A stretch of DNA of 64,000 bases, taken from the NCBI GenBank assembly GCA_021153565.1, contig JAJKJU010000006.1, positions 1 through 64,000 on the forward strand. Reading direction: 5' to 3'. The position numbers were made by a program, and so were the translations under genes. The notes under the pieces were generated by a model that saw only the letters and a program-made list of their open reading frames with translations, did no database searches and was not told the DNA's origin. The DNA is from Rhizobacter sp. Lineage in GTDB: Bacteria > Pseudomonadota > Gammaproteobacteria > Burkholderiales > Burkholderiaceae_C. Below are positions 55,533 to 64,000 of this stretch, in pieces (the stretch's first letter is position 1; every line of letters begins with the position of its first letter).

Positions 55533-55741
55533 TTTGAGGGGGAAGGTGAGGAAGCGGAGGAGGGTGGCTCGACTGCGGTCGAAGCCGAGGCGCGAACCGG
55601 CTGGATACCGGTGGAGACGGGTTGAGCAAGTGTCAGTGGGCCCTTTTGCCCGCAGGCACCAAGCACCAGGATAGCGGCGAAAGAGCCTGCTGCCGTCATC
55701 GTGACAACCCTGGGGGATAAACTGCGACGGCATTTCAACAT
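55529..55741 (-). CDS. lptM: LPS translocon maturation chaperone LptM (YifL-like lipoprotein)
   Basis: 70 residues. A hydrophobic leader ends in the lipobox VLGACGQKGPL, with cysteine as the lipidated residue; GQKGPL after it is the family signature. The rest is a short, Ser/Pro-rich tail. LptM helps the LptDE complex form its disulfides in the outer membrane. The start at 55741 leaves only 18 bases to the divergent cyaY, so the ATG at 55699 (MTAAGSFAAIL) is a realistic alternative. Co-transcribed with lysA, as is usual. Confidence 0.82.
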   Translation of the reverse strand: MLKCRRSLSPRVVTMTAAGSFAAILVLGACGQKGPLTLAQPVSTGIQPVRASASTAVEPPSSASSPSPSK

Positions 55742-55759
55742 CCCGCAATTTTACCGACC

Positions 55760-56119
55760 ATGCCTGCCCAGATTGCCCCGACTCCGCTGACGGACAGCGA
55801 ATACCACGTCAAGACTGCCGCTGTGCTCGCGTGCATCGAGGTGGCGGTGGATAGCTTTCTGCAGAACGACGTGGTCGATATCGACGCGAATCGGGCTGGT
55901 GGGCTTCTGGAGCTGGGATTTCCGAATGGCAGCAAGATCGTGCTCAATACGCAGCCGCCCCTGCATGAGCTGTGGATGGCAGCGCGCTCCGGCGGCTACC
56001 ACTACAAGCATGCGAACGGCCAATGGCTCGATCGCGAGGGCCGAGAGTTCTTCGAGGCGCTGTCGACTTGCGCGAGCGAACAGGCCGGAGTCTCGTTGAG
56101 GTTCGCGCCACCGGCTTGA
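55760..56119 (+). CDS. cyaY: iron donor protein CyaY (bacterial frataxin)
   Basis: 119 residues. DSEYHVKTAAVLACIEVAVD is the acidic first helix; VVDIDANRAGGLLELGFPNG, KIVLNTQPPLHELWMAARSG and GYHYKHANGQWLDREGREFF are the beta-sheet and C-terminal helix of frataxin. It tunes iron delivery to the IscS/IscU cluster machinery. Divergent from lptM-lysA and convergent with mrcA. Confidence 0.95.
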   Translation: MPAQIAPTPLTDSEYHVKTAAVLACIEVAVDSFLQNDVVDIDANRAGGLLELGFPNGSKIVLNTQPPLHELWMAARSGGYHYKHANGQWLDREGREFFEALSTCASEQAGVSLRFAPPA

Positions 56120-56149
56120 TGCGTTGCGAAGGCGCCGCTCGGTTGTCGA

Positions 56150-58519
56150 TCAGCGCTTGAACAAATCGAGGATGCTCTTGCGCTCCTCCTCGGTCGGCAT
56201 CGTCGGCAGTTTGTCTTCGAGACCCACGCTGCTCACCCCGGTGCCGTGGGTGTATTCCTCGTAGTACCACTCGCCATTGATATTGACGACGCCTTCGGGC
56301 GCGGGTGGTTCTTCGATGGGAATGCCTTTCAAGGCATAGCGCATGTAGTCGATCCAGATCGGCAGCGCAAGTCCGCCCCCCGTTTCGCGGTCGCCCAGCT
56401 TGTGCGGGTTGTCGTAGCCGATCCAGACAATCGCGGCCAGATGCGGCTGGTAGCCCGCAAACCAGGCGTCCATCGAATCGTTGGTCGTGCCGGTCTTGCC
56501 ATACACGTCGGGTCGCTTCAGCTTCTCCTGCGTGCCGGCAGCGGTGCCGGAACGGGTCACCTCCTGCAGAAGGCTCGTCATGACGAATGCATTGCGCGCG
56601 TCGAGCGTGCGCATCGATTCATCCAGGGCCGGCGGTTTAACCTCGGTCAGCACCTTGCCCTTGTGATCGGTCAGCTTGCCGATAAGGTATGGGTTGAGTC
56701 GATAGCCACCGTTGGCGAAAACCGAATACGCACTTGCCACTTGCAAAGGTGTGACTGAGCCAGCACCCAATGCCATCGTGAGATAGGCCGGGTGCTTATC
56801 TGCTTCGAAGCCGAATCGTGTTATCCACTCTTGCGCGTAGGGCGCGCCGATCGACTTGAGAATGCGGATCGACACCATGTTCTTCGACTTCTTGAGAGCC
56901 GTGCGGAGCGACATCGGGCCTTCGAACTTGCCGTCATAGTTCTTCGGCTCCCACGGCTGGCTGCCGGTGGTGCCAGCGTCGAAGAACAAGGGCGCGTCGT
57001 TGACGACAGTCGCCGGCGTGAAGCCTTTTTCGAGGGAAGCCGAGTAGATGAAGGGCTTGAAGCTTGATCCGGGCTGTCGCCAAGCCTGCGTCACGTGATT
57101 GAACTTGTTCTTCGCGTAGTCGAAGCCGCCGACCAGGGCATGGACGGCACCGGTGCGTGGATCGACCGAGACGAAAGCACCCTCGACTTCAGGCAGCTGG
57201 GTGATGAACCAGTCGTTCTTCGGTCCACCCTTCACGAGTCGAATCACCGCGCCTGGGCGAATCTGAGTCTTCGGATTGGCCTTGTTCGACAGCCCAGAGG
57301 CTGCAGGCTTCAGGCCTTCGCCGACGATCGTCGCCGACTCGCCGTTTTGCAGCACGGCCACGACCTTTTTCGGACCCGCTTCGATGGCCACCGCAGCCTT
57401 GATCTCGTCGTTGTCCGGATGATCGACGAGGGCTTCTGCAATCCGCGCATCGAGCTCCTTCGAGTTTCCCGGAAGATCGATGTAGGCCTCGGGGCCCCGA
57501 TATACCTGGCGGCGCTCGAAGTCCATGATCCCGTTTCGCAGCGCCCGGTAAGCGACCATCTGCTCGCCGGAATCGATGGTCAGGTACACGTTCAGCCCAC
57601 GTGTATAGGCTTCTTCACCGTACTGCGCGAAGATCAGTTGCCGCGCCGCTTCGGCCACGTATTCGGCATGAACTGGCACGTCGGCTGGCGCACGATAGCG
57701 AAGCTTTTCCAGGCGTGCGAGGTCGTGCTGTTCCGGCGTGATGAACCCGTTCTCCAGCATGCGGTCGATGATGTATAGCTGTCGCACCGTAGCGCGCCGA
57801 GGGTTGGTGATGGGGTTGTAGGCTGAAGGCGCCTTGGGCAGCCCCGCAAGCATCGCCGCTTCGGCAATGGTGATGTCCTTGAGCGGCTTGCCGAAGTAGA
57901 TCTCACTCGCCGACGAGAAGCCGTAGGCCCGCTGGCCGAGGAAGATCTGGTTCATGTAGACCTCCAGAATCTGCGGCTTCGTGAGCTGGCTCTCGATCTT
58001 GAGCGCGAGAAGAATCTCGTAGATCTTGCGGGTGAAGGTCTTCTCCGTCGACAGATAGAAGTTGCGAGCAACCTGCATGGTGATGGTGGAGGCGCCCTGG
58101 CTGCGAGCTTCGCCGAACTGCGCGAAGGCGGCGCGCACCACGCCCTTGTAGTCCACGCCGCTGTGTTCGTAAAAGCGCGAGTCTTCGATGGCGAGCACGG
58201 CCTGCTGCATTACCTTCGGGATTTCGCCGATGGGCGTGAAATTGCGTCGCTCCTCGCCAAACTCACCGACCAGAACGCCGTCCGCGGAGAAGATGCGCAT
58301 CGGAAGCTTCGGGCGGTAGTCAGTGAGGCTCGCAGTTTCGGGCAGGTTCGGATAGGCCACCGCCAGCGCTATGGCGGCAAGCATCAATATCGACAAGATG
58401 GCCGCGAGGCCCAGGCCAGCCAGCCAGGTGAGGGTTCGGGCAATCCACTGCCCCCAAAGTGGCAGAGATGAATGAGACTTGCGCGGGGGCCGTTTGGCTT
58501 CGTGCTCGGATGAGCTCAT
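56150..58519 (-). CDS. mrcA: penicillin-binding protein 1A
   Basis: 789 residues. Basic cytosolic N-terminus, one membrane span (about 29-55), a glycosyltransferase domain with VLAIEDSRFYEHSGVDYKG and RSQGASTITMQVARNFYL, and an OB-like insert followed by the transpeptidase with SxxK in GSSFKPFIYSAS, SxN in KKSKNMVSI and KTGTT in DVYGKTGTTNDS. It polymerises and cross-links peptidoglycan. Transcribed divergently from the pil operon, the usual Burkholderiales and Pseudomonas arrangement. Confidence 0.97.
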   Translation of the reverse strand: MSSSEHEAKRPPRKSHSSLPLWGQWIARTLTWLAGLGLAAILSILMLAAIALAVAYPNLPETASLTDYRPKLPMRIFSADGVLVGEFGEERRNFTPIGEIPKVMQQAVLAIEDSRFYEHSGVDYKGVVRAAFAQFGEARSQGASTITMQVARNFYLSTEKTFTRKIYEILLALKIESQLTKPQILEVYMNQIFLGQRAYGFSSASEIYFGKPLKDITIAEAAMLAGLPKAPSAYNPITNPRRATVRQLYIIDRMLENGFITPEQHDLARLEKLRYRAPADVPVHAEYVAEAARQLIFAQYGEEAYTRGLNVYLTIDSGEQMVAYRALRNGIMDFERRQVYRGPEAYIDLPGNSKELDARIAEALVDHPDNDEIKAAVAIEAGPKKVVAVLQNGESATIVGEGLKPAASGLSNKANPKTQIRPGAVIRLVKGGPKNDWFITQLPEVEGAFVSVDPRTGAVHALVGGFDYAKNKFNHVTQAWRQPGSSFKPFIYSASLEKGFTPATVVNDAPLFFDAGTTGSQPWEPKNYDGKFEGPMSLRTALKKSKNMVSIRILKSIGAPYAQEWITRFGFEADKHPAYLTMALGAGSVTPLQVASAYSVFANGGYRLNPYLIGKLTDHKGKVLTEVKPPALDESMRTLDARNAFVMTSLLQEVTRSGTAAGTQEKLKRPDVYGKTGTTNDSMDAWFAGYQPHLAAIVWIGYDNPHKLGDRETGGGLALPIWIDYMRYALKGIPIEEPPAPEGVVNINGEWYYEEYTHGTGVSSVGLEDKLPTMPTEEERKSILDLFKR

Positions 58520-58799
58520 GGGACTCCAATGATGCTGCCAGGAATTATAGGAACTCGGTTACAGCTGATTCGGGGGTAGCGTGAATTGGTTCGCAACCAA
58601 GCGTGAGTCGACTGCAAAACTTCTCAGGGTTCTCCTTGAAAATAGCGGCTTAATCGGTGCGAACCCGTCTTGGTTTTGCAACGGGACGGGGGTCCTGGAA
58701 GCGGAAATCTCGTTGTGGGGCAAAGACTTTACTGCTAGCATTGAAGTAACTTATTAACAGTCCAGTGCAGCCTTTCGAGGCTGCCTGGGAGAGGGCGTT
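58520..58799. other. intergenic region between mrcA and pilM
   Basis: 280 bases that must contain the divergent promoters of mrcA and pilMNOPQ. I saw A+T-rich stretches near 58720-58760 but no promoter with good matches at both elements. No gene is seen. Confidence 0.4.
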
Positions 58800-59879
58800 G
58801 TGAGCTTTCTGGACACGTTGTTGGGTCGCAAACATCCACCGATGATCGGGTTGGACGTTAGCTCGTCCAGCGTCAAATTGGTGGAGCTATCTCAAAATCC
58901 TTCCGGTGAATATGTCCTGGAGCGATTTGCCGCCGAAAGCTTCGAAAAAGGCTGGATTCAAGACGGCCAAATCGAGAAATTCGACGAAGTGGCGGACGCC
59001 GTCAAACGGGTCGTCTCCAAGAGTGGCACCAAGACCAAGAACGTCGTCATGGCCATGCCCCAGTCGGCGGTCATTACGAAGAAGATCATGCTTCCCGCAG
59101 GACTGCGCGAGGAAGAACTCGAGCTTCAGGTCGAATCCGAAGCCAACCAGTACATCCCCTTTTCGCTCGACGAAGTGAGCCTCGACTTTTGCGTCATTGG
59201 TCCGAGCCCCACCTCGGTCGGCGACGTCGAGGTCCTGATCGCCGCGTCTCGCAAGGACCGCGTGCAGGATCGCCAGGGCCTCGCCGAAGCAGCGGGGCTG
59301 AAGCCAATGGTGCTCGACATCGAGTCGCATGCGTCCCGTCTCGCGATGAGTCGCGTCGTGGCGACTTTGCCGAATGAAGGCCGCGACGCCCTGGTTGCCC
59401 TCTTCGAAATTGGAGCCGACACGACCAGTCTCAAAGTCCTGCGCGACGACGAGATGCTCTACGACCGTGACCAAGCCTTTGGCGGATCGCAGCTCACGCA
59501 GCTCATCTCGCGCCAATATGGGTTTTCGTTCGAGGAGGCCGAGCAGAAGAAGCTGGCCGCCGACCTGCCCGACGACTACGAGACATCCATCCTCGCGCCA
59601 TTCGTCGACAGCCTTTCGCAGGAAATCGGGCGCGCGCTGCAGTACTTCTTTACCAGTACGCCACATCACAAGGTCCACTACGTGATGCTCGCCGGTGGAA
59701 CGGCCACGCTGCCGGGTCTCAAGGACCGCGTGACCGAGCTCACCGGTTTTGCATCGATGGTGGTCAACCCATTCGACAATATGAAGCTTGGCAGCGCCGT
59801 GCGTGAGAGCAAGCTGCGCCGTGAGGCACCGTCATACCTGACGGCCTGCGGCCTGGCGATGCGGAGGTTCCTGCAGTGA
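58800..59879 (+). CDS. pilM: type IV pilus assembly protein PilM
   Basis: 359 residues, GTG start with GGGAGAGGG upstream. An actin/FtsA-like fold: MIGLDVSSSSVKLVEL is phosphate loop 1, EIGADTTSLKVL phosphate loop 2 and MLAGGTATLPGLKDRV the adenosine motif. It binds the cytosolic N-terminus of PilN on the inner face of the membrane. First gene of pilMNOPQ; it overlaps pilN by 4 bases. Confidence 0.96.
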   Translation: MSFLDTLLGRKHPPMIGLDVSSSSVKLVELSQNPSGEYVLERFAAESFEKGWIQDGQIEKFDEVADAVKRVVSKSGTKTKNVVMAMPQSAVITKKIMLPAGLREEELELQVESEANQYIPFSLDEVSLDFCVIGPSPTSVGDVEVLIAASRKDRVQDRQGLAEAAGLKPMVLDIESHASRLAMSRVVATLPNEGRDALVALFEIGADTTSLKVLRDDEMLYDRDQAFGGSQLTQLISRQYGFSFEEAEQKKLAADLPDDYETSILAPFVDSLSQEIGRALQYFFTSTPHHKVHYVMLAGGTATLPGLKDRVTELTGFASMVVNPFDNMKLGSAVRESKLRREAPSYLTACGLAMRRFLQ

Positions 59880-60508
59880 TCCTCATTAACCTACTCCCGC
59901 ACAGGGAGGAAAGGCGCAAGCGGCGCAAGGCAGCGTATTTCATCGGTTTGGGCGTGTCTGCGGCCGTCGGCTTGGCGGTCGTCGGAATCTGGTTCCTCGT
60001 CTTGCAGCAGCTCACGTCATCGCAACGCGATCGCAATGCCTACCTGGGCGGCGAAATCAAGAAGCTCGAAGTCCAGATCAAGGACATCGCGACCCTGCGT
60101 GCCGAAATCGAATCGCTAAAGGCGCGCCAGAAGGCGGTCGAAGATTTGCAGATCGATCGCAATGTGCCGGTTCACGTGCTTAATGAGCTGGTGAAGCAGA
60201 CTCCGGAAGGGGTGTATTTCACTTCGGTGAAGCAGGACGGTCAGACCCTGAACGTCAACGGCGTTGCCCAGACTAACGAGCGCGTCTCGGAGTTCCTGCG
60301 CAATACCGCCAACAACTCTGAATGGCTCGTCAAGCCCGAACTCGTCGAGATCAAGGCATCGACGACGAGCGCTGGACGGGACCAGAAGCGGCTCTTTGAC
60401 TTCGGGGTGCGTCTGACGGTGAAGCGTCCGCAGGACAAGGCGACGGCCGATGCAATACCGGCCGCGAAGCCGGCAAGTTCGGCTGCGGTCGCAGCGAAGA
60501 AAGCCTGA
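59876..60508 (+). CDS. pilN: type IV pilus assembly protein PilN
   Basis: 210 residues, GTG start overlapping the pilM stop. MILINLLPHREERRKRRKAA is the conserved PilM-binding N-terminus (INLLP), followed by a membrane span at about 22-45 and a periplasmic coiled coil (KKLEVQIKDIATLRAEIESL) with a small ferredoxin-like domain. It dimerises with PilO. Confidence 0.96.
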   Translation: MILINLLPHREERRKRRKAAYFIGLGVSAAVGLAVVGIWFLVLQQLTSSQRDRNAYLGGEIKKLEVQIKDIATLRAEIESLKARQKAVEDLQIDRNVPVHVLNELVKQTPEGVYFTSVKQDGQTLNVNGVAQTNERVSEFLRNTANNSEWLVKPELVEIKASTTSAGRDQKRLFDFGVRLTVKRPQDKATADAIPAAKPASSAAVAAKKA

Positions 60509-60515
60509 GTCCGAC

Positions 60516-61196
60516 ATGGCAAACAAGAATGTGAATGTCGATCTGAACTCGGTCTTCGAGGGGGCGGCCGCGCAGTTTCGCGGGCTGAATCCCAATGAAC
60601 CCGGTCAGTGGCCCGCGCTGCCCAAGGCGGTGACCTGGTCGATTCTTTGTATTGCTGTGGTGGTCGTTGGCTGGTTTTTTCTGTTGTCGAGTGCCAACGA
60701 CGAACTCGAGGCAGAGCGGGCCAAGGAGCCTGCGCTCAAGACCGACTATCGCAACAAGCTCGCGCAGGCTGTGAACCTGCCTGAACTCCGCAAGCAGAAG
60801 CTGCAGGTCGAAGAGTACGTGACCCAACTTGAGAAGCAATTGCCTGGCAAGGCCGAAATGGACGCGCTGCTTTCGGACATCAATACTGCCGGTCTCGGCC
60901 GAGGTCTGCAATTCGAGTTGTTCCGTCCAGGTCAGGTCGTCGTGAAAGACTACTACGCGGAGTTGCCGATTTCGATCAAGGTGACGGGGCGGTATCACGA
61001 CATCGGGGCTTTCGCAGCCGATGTGGCCAATCTGTCGCGCATCGTCACGCTTCACAACATGAATATCACCGGTGCCAAGGATCCCACCAGCGCCTTGTCC
61101 ATGGAGGCGACTGCACGGACTTATCGCTACCTCGATCCTGCCGAAGTCGAGTCGGTCCGCAAGGCGAACGAGAAGCCGAAGGCGGGTGCCAAATGA
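60516..61196 (+). CDS. pilO: type IV pilus assembly protein PilO
   Basis: 226 residues. A span at about residues 40-61 (VTWSILCIAVVVVGWFFLL), a periplasmic coiled coil with KQKLQVEEYVTQLEKQLPGK and the family motif PGKAEMDALLSDIN, then a ferredoxin-like domain. The ATG at 60516 lies 7 bases after pilN. Partner of PilN in the inner-membrane alignment complex. Confidence 0.96.
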   Translation: MANKNVNVDLNSVFEGAAAQFRGLNPNEPGQWPALPKAVTWSILCIAVVVVGWFFLLSSANDELEAERAKEPALKTDYRNKLAQAVNLPELRKQKLQVEEYVTQLEKQLPGKAEMDALLSDINTAGLGRGLQFELFRPGQVVVKDYYAELPISIKVTGRYHDIGAFAADVANLSRIVTLHNMNITGAKDPTSALSMEATARTYRYLDPAEVESVRKANEKPKAGAK

Positions 61197-61732
61197 TCAC
61201 GAGATTTAGTCTCGGCACATTGGCCGCATCAATGCTTGTGGCGTCTCTTGCAGCGTGCTCTGGCGAGCAGGACGAATTGGCTCAGTGGATGGAGCAGCAA
61301 AAGCACGAGGTCAAGCCGAGTGTGCTGCCATTGTCGCCGCCAAAGAAGTTCGATCCACAACCCTATTTGGCCCTTTCGGGCGTCGACCCCTTCAGCCAAC
61401 AAAAGTTGACCGTGGCCCTCAAGCAGGAAGCCCGACAGCCGAATTCCATGTTGGCGGCGGAAATCAACCGGCGCAAAGAACCCTTGGAAGCCTACCCCTT
61501 GGACGGAATGTCGATGGTTGGCAGCGTGGCGAAGCACGGTCAGCCGTATGCCCTGCTGAAAGTGGACAGCCTGCTGTATCAGGTCAAGGTCGGTGACTAT
61601 CTCGGGCAGAACTACGGAAAGATCACCAAGATCACCGAAACCGAAATTTCCCTGAGAGAGATTGTTCAGGATGCGGCTGGCGAATGGATTGAGCGTCCGG
61701 GCTCACTCCAGCTCCAGGAGAAATCGCGATGA
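61193..61732 (+). CDS. pilP: type IV pilus lipoprotein PilP
   Basis: 179 residues. The signal ends in the lipobox SLAACSGEQDE, so the protein is lipidated on cysteine 22. The C-terminal beta-domain has VGSVAKHGQPYALLKVDSLL and VKVGDYLGQNYGKITKI, typical of PilP, which connects PilNO with the PilQ secretin. It overlaps pilO by 4 bases and pilQ by 4. Confidence 0.96.
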   Translation: MITRFSLGTLAASMLVASLAACSGEQDELAQWMEQQKHEVKPSVLPLSPPKKFDPQPYLALSGVDPFSQQKLTVALKQEARQPNSMLAAEINRRKEPLEAYPLDGMSMVGSVAKHGQPYALLKVDSLLYQVKVGDYLGQNYGKITKITETEISLREIVQDAAGEWIERPGSLQLQEKSR

Positions 61733-63894
61733 AGTGCATGCAGGAGACAGGAATGACTGGCAATTGGGGGGCGCGAATACTCGCGCTAGTGGTGTGCCTT
61801 GGCGCGACGATTCCGGCGTGGGCGCAGAACGCGATCCAGTCGATCAACAGTAGCCAGCAAGCGGGCTCTGACATCATTCGCATTGAATTGGCTCAGCCGC
61901 TGGCCACGGTGCCCAACGGATTCACGGTACAGACGCCTCCGCGCGTTGCCATCGATCTTCCGGGCGTGACGAATGCGCTGGGCAAGTCGAGCGTTGACAT
62001 CAACCAGGGCAACCTGCGTTCGATCAACGTTGCGCAGTCGGGCGAGCGATCGCGCCTCGTGCTCAATCTCAAGCAGCCGGCGAACTATCAGGTCCAGTTG
62101 GAAGGCAAGATTCTTCTGGTTGTTCTTGCCGCCCCGACGGCGGCCCCTGTTGCCTCCGGTGCGGCGACCAGCAGTGAGCCGGTGCATTTCGCTGAGAGCC
62201 TGAATCGCTCGCCGGTGGCACTGCGCGACATCGACTTCCGCCGCGGGCCGGACGGTGCGGGCCGGCTTGTGGTCGATCTCCCGAGCAATCAGGTCGGCGT
62301 CGACATCCGTCAGCAAGGTCAGAGTCTCGTTGTCGAATTCCTGCGGTCAACCTTGCCCGACAACCTGCGTCGTCGTCTTGACGTCACAGACTTCGGCACT
62401 CCAGTGCAAACCGTCACTGCGACGCAAAGTGGCGACCGGGTTCGGCTGATCGTTGACCCTCGCGGTGCGTGGGAACACAGTGCCTATCAGAGCGACAACC
62501 AGTTCGTGCTTGAAGTGCGGCCGCAGAAGATCGACCCGAACAAGTTGACGCAGGGTCCTGGCTACTCTGGGGAAAAGCTGTCGCTCAATTTCCAGAACAT
62601 CGAAGTGCGTGCGCTGCTGCAAGTTATCGCCGACTTCACGAACTTCAACGTGGTGACGAGCGATTCTGTGACTGGCAATGTCACCTTGCGTTTGAAAGAC
62701 GTTCCTTGGGATCAGGCCCTCGACATCATTCTGCAGGCCAAGGGATTGGGACTGCGCAAGTCCGGCAATGTGATCTGGATCGCGCCCAAAGATGAACTCG
62801 CGGCGAAGGAAAAGGTCGACCTCGAAGCGAAGGCGCAGATTCTGGCGCTTGAGCCTGTGCGCACGCAGTCCTACCAGTTGAACTACACGAAGGCGGAAGA
62901 AGTGGCCAAGGGTCTGACCGGGCAGTCCACTGGGCAGAGCGGCGGCACGGCAAGCCGCATCTTGTCGCCACGCGGCAGCGTGATCTTCGAGACCCGAACG
63001 AATCAACTGTTCGTGAGCGACGTTCCGTCAAAGCTGGAAGAAATCCAGGCGATGATCACCAAGATCGACATCCCGGTTCGCCAAGTGTTGATCGAAGCAC
63101 GCATCGTCATCGCTGACGACAAGTTCGGGCGGTCGCTGGGCGTGAGGTTGGGAGGCTCCGACCTTCGTGGCCTTCGCGGAGGCACCCCTGGATACAGTAT
63201 CGGAGGCGACAACCGCGTCACCGTCGGCGGGAACATGAACGCTGTGGGAGCGCAGACACAGCAGACCACGGCGACATCGGTTCCCTTCACCGACACTCAG
63301 TTCGTGAATCTTCCTGCCACTGGGCAGAACAATTTTGATGCGGCCACGTTTGCGCTGTCGTTGTTCGGGGCATCGTCCAATCGTTTTCTGAACCTCGAGA
63401 TCTCGGCCCTGGAAGCTGATGGCAAGGGCAAGGTGGTTTCAAGCCCGCGCGTCATCACGGCCGATCAGGTCAAGGCCTTGATCGAACAGGGTGAAGAGCT
63501 TCCGTACCAGACTGCGACATCGAGCGTGGCCACGGCACTGCAGTTCCGCAAGGCGAACCTGCGACTCGAGGTGACGCCCCAAATTACGCCGGAAGGCAAC
63601 GTGATACTCGACGTCGACGTCAACAAGGACAGCGTGGGTCGTGTGACAGCAGCCGGCTTCGCGATTGATACCAAGCATGTGAAGACGCAGGTGCTGGTCG
63701 AGAACGGCGGCACGGTGGTGATCGGCGGTATCTTCGAGCAGACAGATCGGGAAGACATCACGAAGGTGCCGTTCTTGGGGGATGTTCCTTACTTGGGCAA
63801 CTTGTTCAAGACGAAGACAAAAACCTCGAACAAAACTGAATTGCTGATCTTCATCACGCCCAAGGTGGTGAGTGATCGTTCCGCTGCCCGCTGA
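61729..63894 (+). CDS. pilQ: type IV pilus secretin PilQ
   Basis: 721 residues. Signal peptide ending IPAWAQ, AMIN domains that bind peptidoglycan (DIIRIELAQPLATVPNGFTV and LRDIDFRRGPDGAGRLVVD), a secretin N-domain (LNFQNIEVRALLQVIADFTN) and the C-terminal secretin pore with VLVENGGTVVIGGIFEQTDR and VPFLGDVPYLGNLFKTKTK. The ATG at 61729 overlaps the pilP stop and has AGGAG 8 bases upstream; a second ATG at 61753 with its own AGGAG is equally good. It forms the outer-membrane channel for pili. Confidence 0.96.
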   Translation: MKCMQETGMTGNWGARILALVVCLGATIPAWAQNAIQSINSSQQAGSDIIRIELAQPLATVPNGFTVQTPPRVAIDLPGVTNALGKSSVDINQGNLRSINVAQSGERSRLVLNLKQPANYQVQLEGKILLVVLAAPTAAPVASGAATSSEPVHFAESLNRSPVALRDIDFRRGPDGAGRLVVDLPSNQVGVDIRQQGQSLVVEFLRSTLPDNLRRRLDVTDFGTPVQTVTATQSGDRVRLIVDPRGAWEHSAYQSDNQFVLEVRPQKIDPNKLTQGPGYSGEKLSLNFQNIEVRALLQVIADFTNFNVVTSDSVTGNVTLRLKDVPWDQALDIILQAKGLGLRKSGNVIWIAPKDELAAKEKVDLEAKAQILALEPVRTQSYQLNYTKAEEVAKGLTGQSTGQSGGTASRILSPRGSVIFETRTNQLFVSDVPSKLEEIQAMITKIDIPVRQVLIEARIVIADDKFGRSLGVRLGGSDLRGLRGGTPGYSIGGDNRVTVGGNMNAVGAQTQQTTATSVPFTDTQFVNLPATGQNNFDAATFALSLFGASSNRFLNLEISALEADGKGKVVSSPRVITADQVKALIEQGEELPYQTATSSVATALQFRKANLRLEVTPQITPEGNVILDVDVNKDSVGRVTAAGFAIDTKHVKTQVLVENGGTVVIGGIFEQTDREDITKVPFLGDVPYLGNLFKTKTKTSNKTELLIFITPKVVSDRSAAR

Positions 63895-63938
63895 TCGGCA
63901 ATTCGAATATCAACGCCCGACATAGAGTGAGGCTTCCG

Positions 63939-64000
63939 ATGAAGATCCTAAACTGGTTGACGGCGAGTCTTCTCACGATGACTCTTGCCGCCTGTGGTGG
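63939..64000 (+). CDS. lipoprotein gene, truncated by the window edge
   Basis: Begins MKILNWLTASLLTMTLAACG: a signal peptide with a lipobox LAAC ending in a cysteine, 44 bases after pilQ, with GAGG before the ATG. Only about 20 codons are present, so the family cannot be named. In most Burkholderiales the gene after pilQ is aroK, so a lipoprotein here may be an insertion into that order. Confidence 0.6.
   Translation, partial: MKILNWLTASLLTMTLAACG

Overview
The window looks like chromosomal DNA from a betaproteobacterium of the order Burkholderiales, most likely Comamonadaceae or a close relative. The reasons are the high G+C content, the recognisable gene blocks (DUF484-dapF; rplM-rpsI-DUF6776-bactofilin-erpA-anmK-M23 peptidase-tyrS; lptM-lysA beside cyaY, mrcA and pilMNOPQ), Gram-negative porins, Bug-type (TctC) binding proteins and PEP-CTERM proteins. 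No rRNA, tRNA, prophage, insertion sequence or CRISPR array was seen.

Layout. 1-11.3 kb: DUF484 and dapF (lysine and peptidoglycan precursor), a PEP-CTERM protein, a three-gene unit (cation:proton antiporter, YbdK-like ligase, PanE-like reductase), htpG behind a probable sigma-32 promoter, a second PEP-CTERM protein, an SrkA-type kinase and a DUF2726 protein. 11.5-20 kb: the conserved rplM to dtd block; dtd carries a one-base frameshift. 20-30.8 kb: a catabolic-looking cluster with a Bug binding protein, a PaaK-like CoA ligase, a small hypothetical protein, a complete branched-chain-type ABC importer (LivF, binding protein, LivM, LivH, LivG), an AMP-forming acyl-CoA ligase and a divergent Crp/Fnr regulator. 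This reads as uptake of a carboxylic or aromatic acid coupled to CoA activation.

30.8-34 kb: a 5'-nucleotidase, a third PEP-CTERM protein and a Lon-like AAA ATPase. 34-45.5 kb: a type II secretion operon in the order gspG-H-I-J-K-L-M-N-D-E-F on the minus strand, with a short GspC encoded divergently. 45.5-50 kb: cobT, ilvA, a candidate small RNA with an anti-Shine-Dalgarno loop in front of ilvA, an OsmC protein and coq7. 50-54 kb: two tandem porins, the remnant of a dipeptide-type ABC permease with its middle deleted, and an M20 amidohydrolase. 54-64 kb: lysA, lptM, cyaY, mrcA (PBP1A) and the type IV pilus operon pilMNOPQ, ending in a truncated lipoprotein gene.

Four copies of an unannotated palindromic repeat (two full, one half, one internally deleted) lie between genes across the first 34 kb. 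The most interesting signals are the candidate anti-SD small RNA, this repeat family, the ABC importer/CoA-ligase cluster and the two damaged genes (dtd and the permease remnant).
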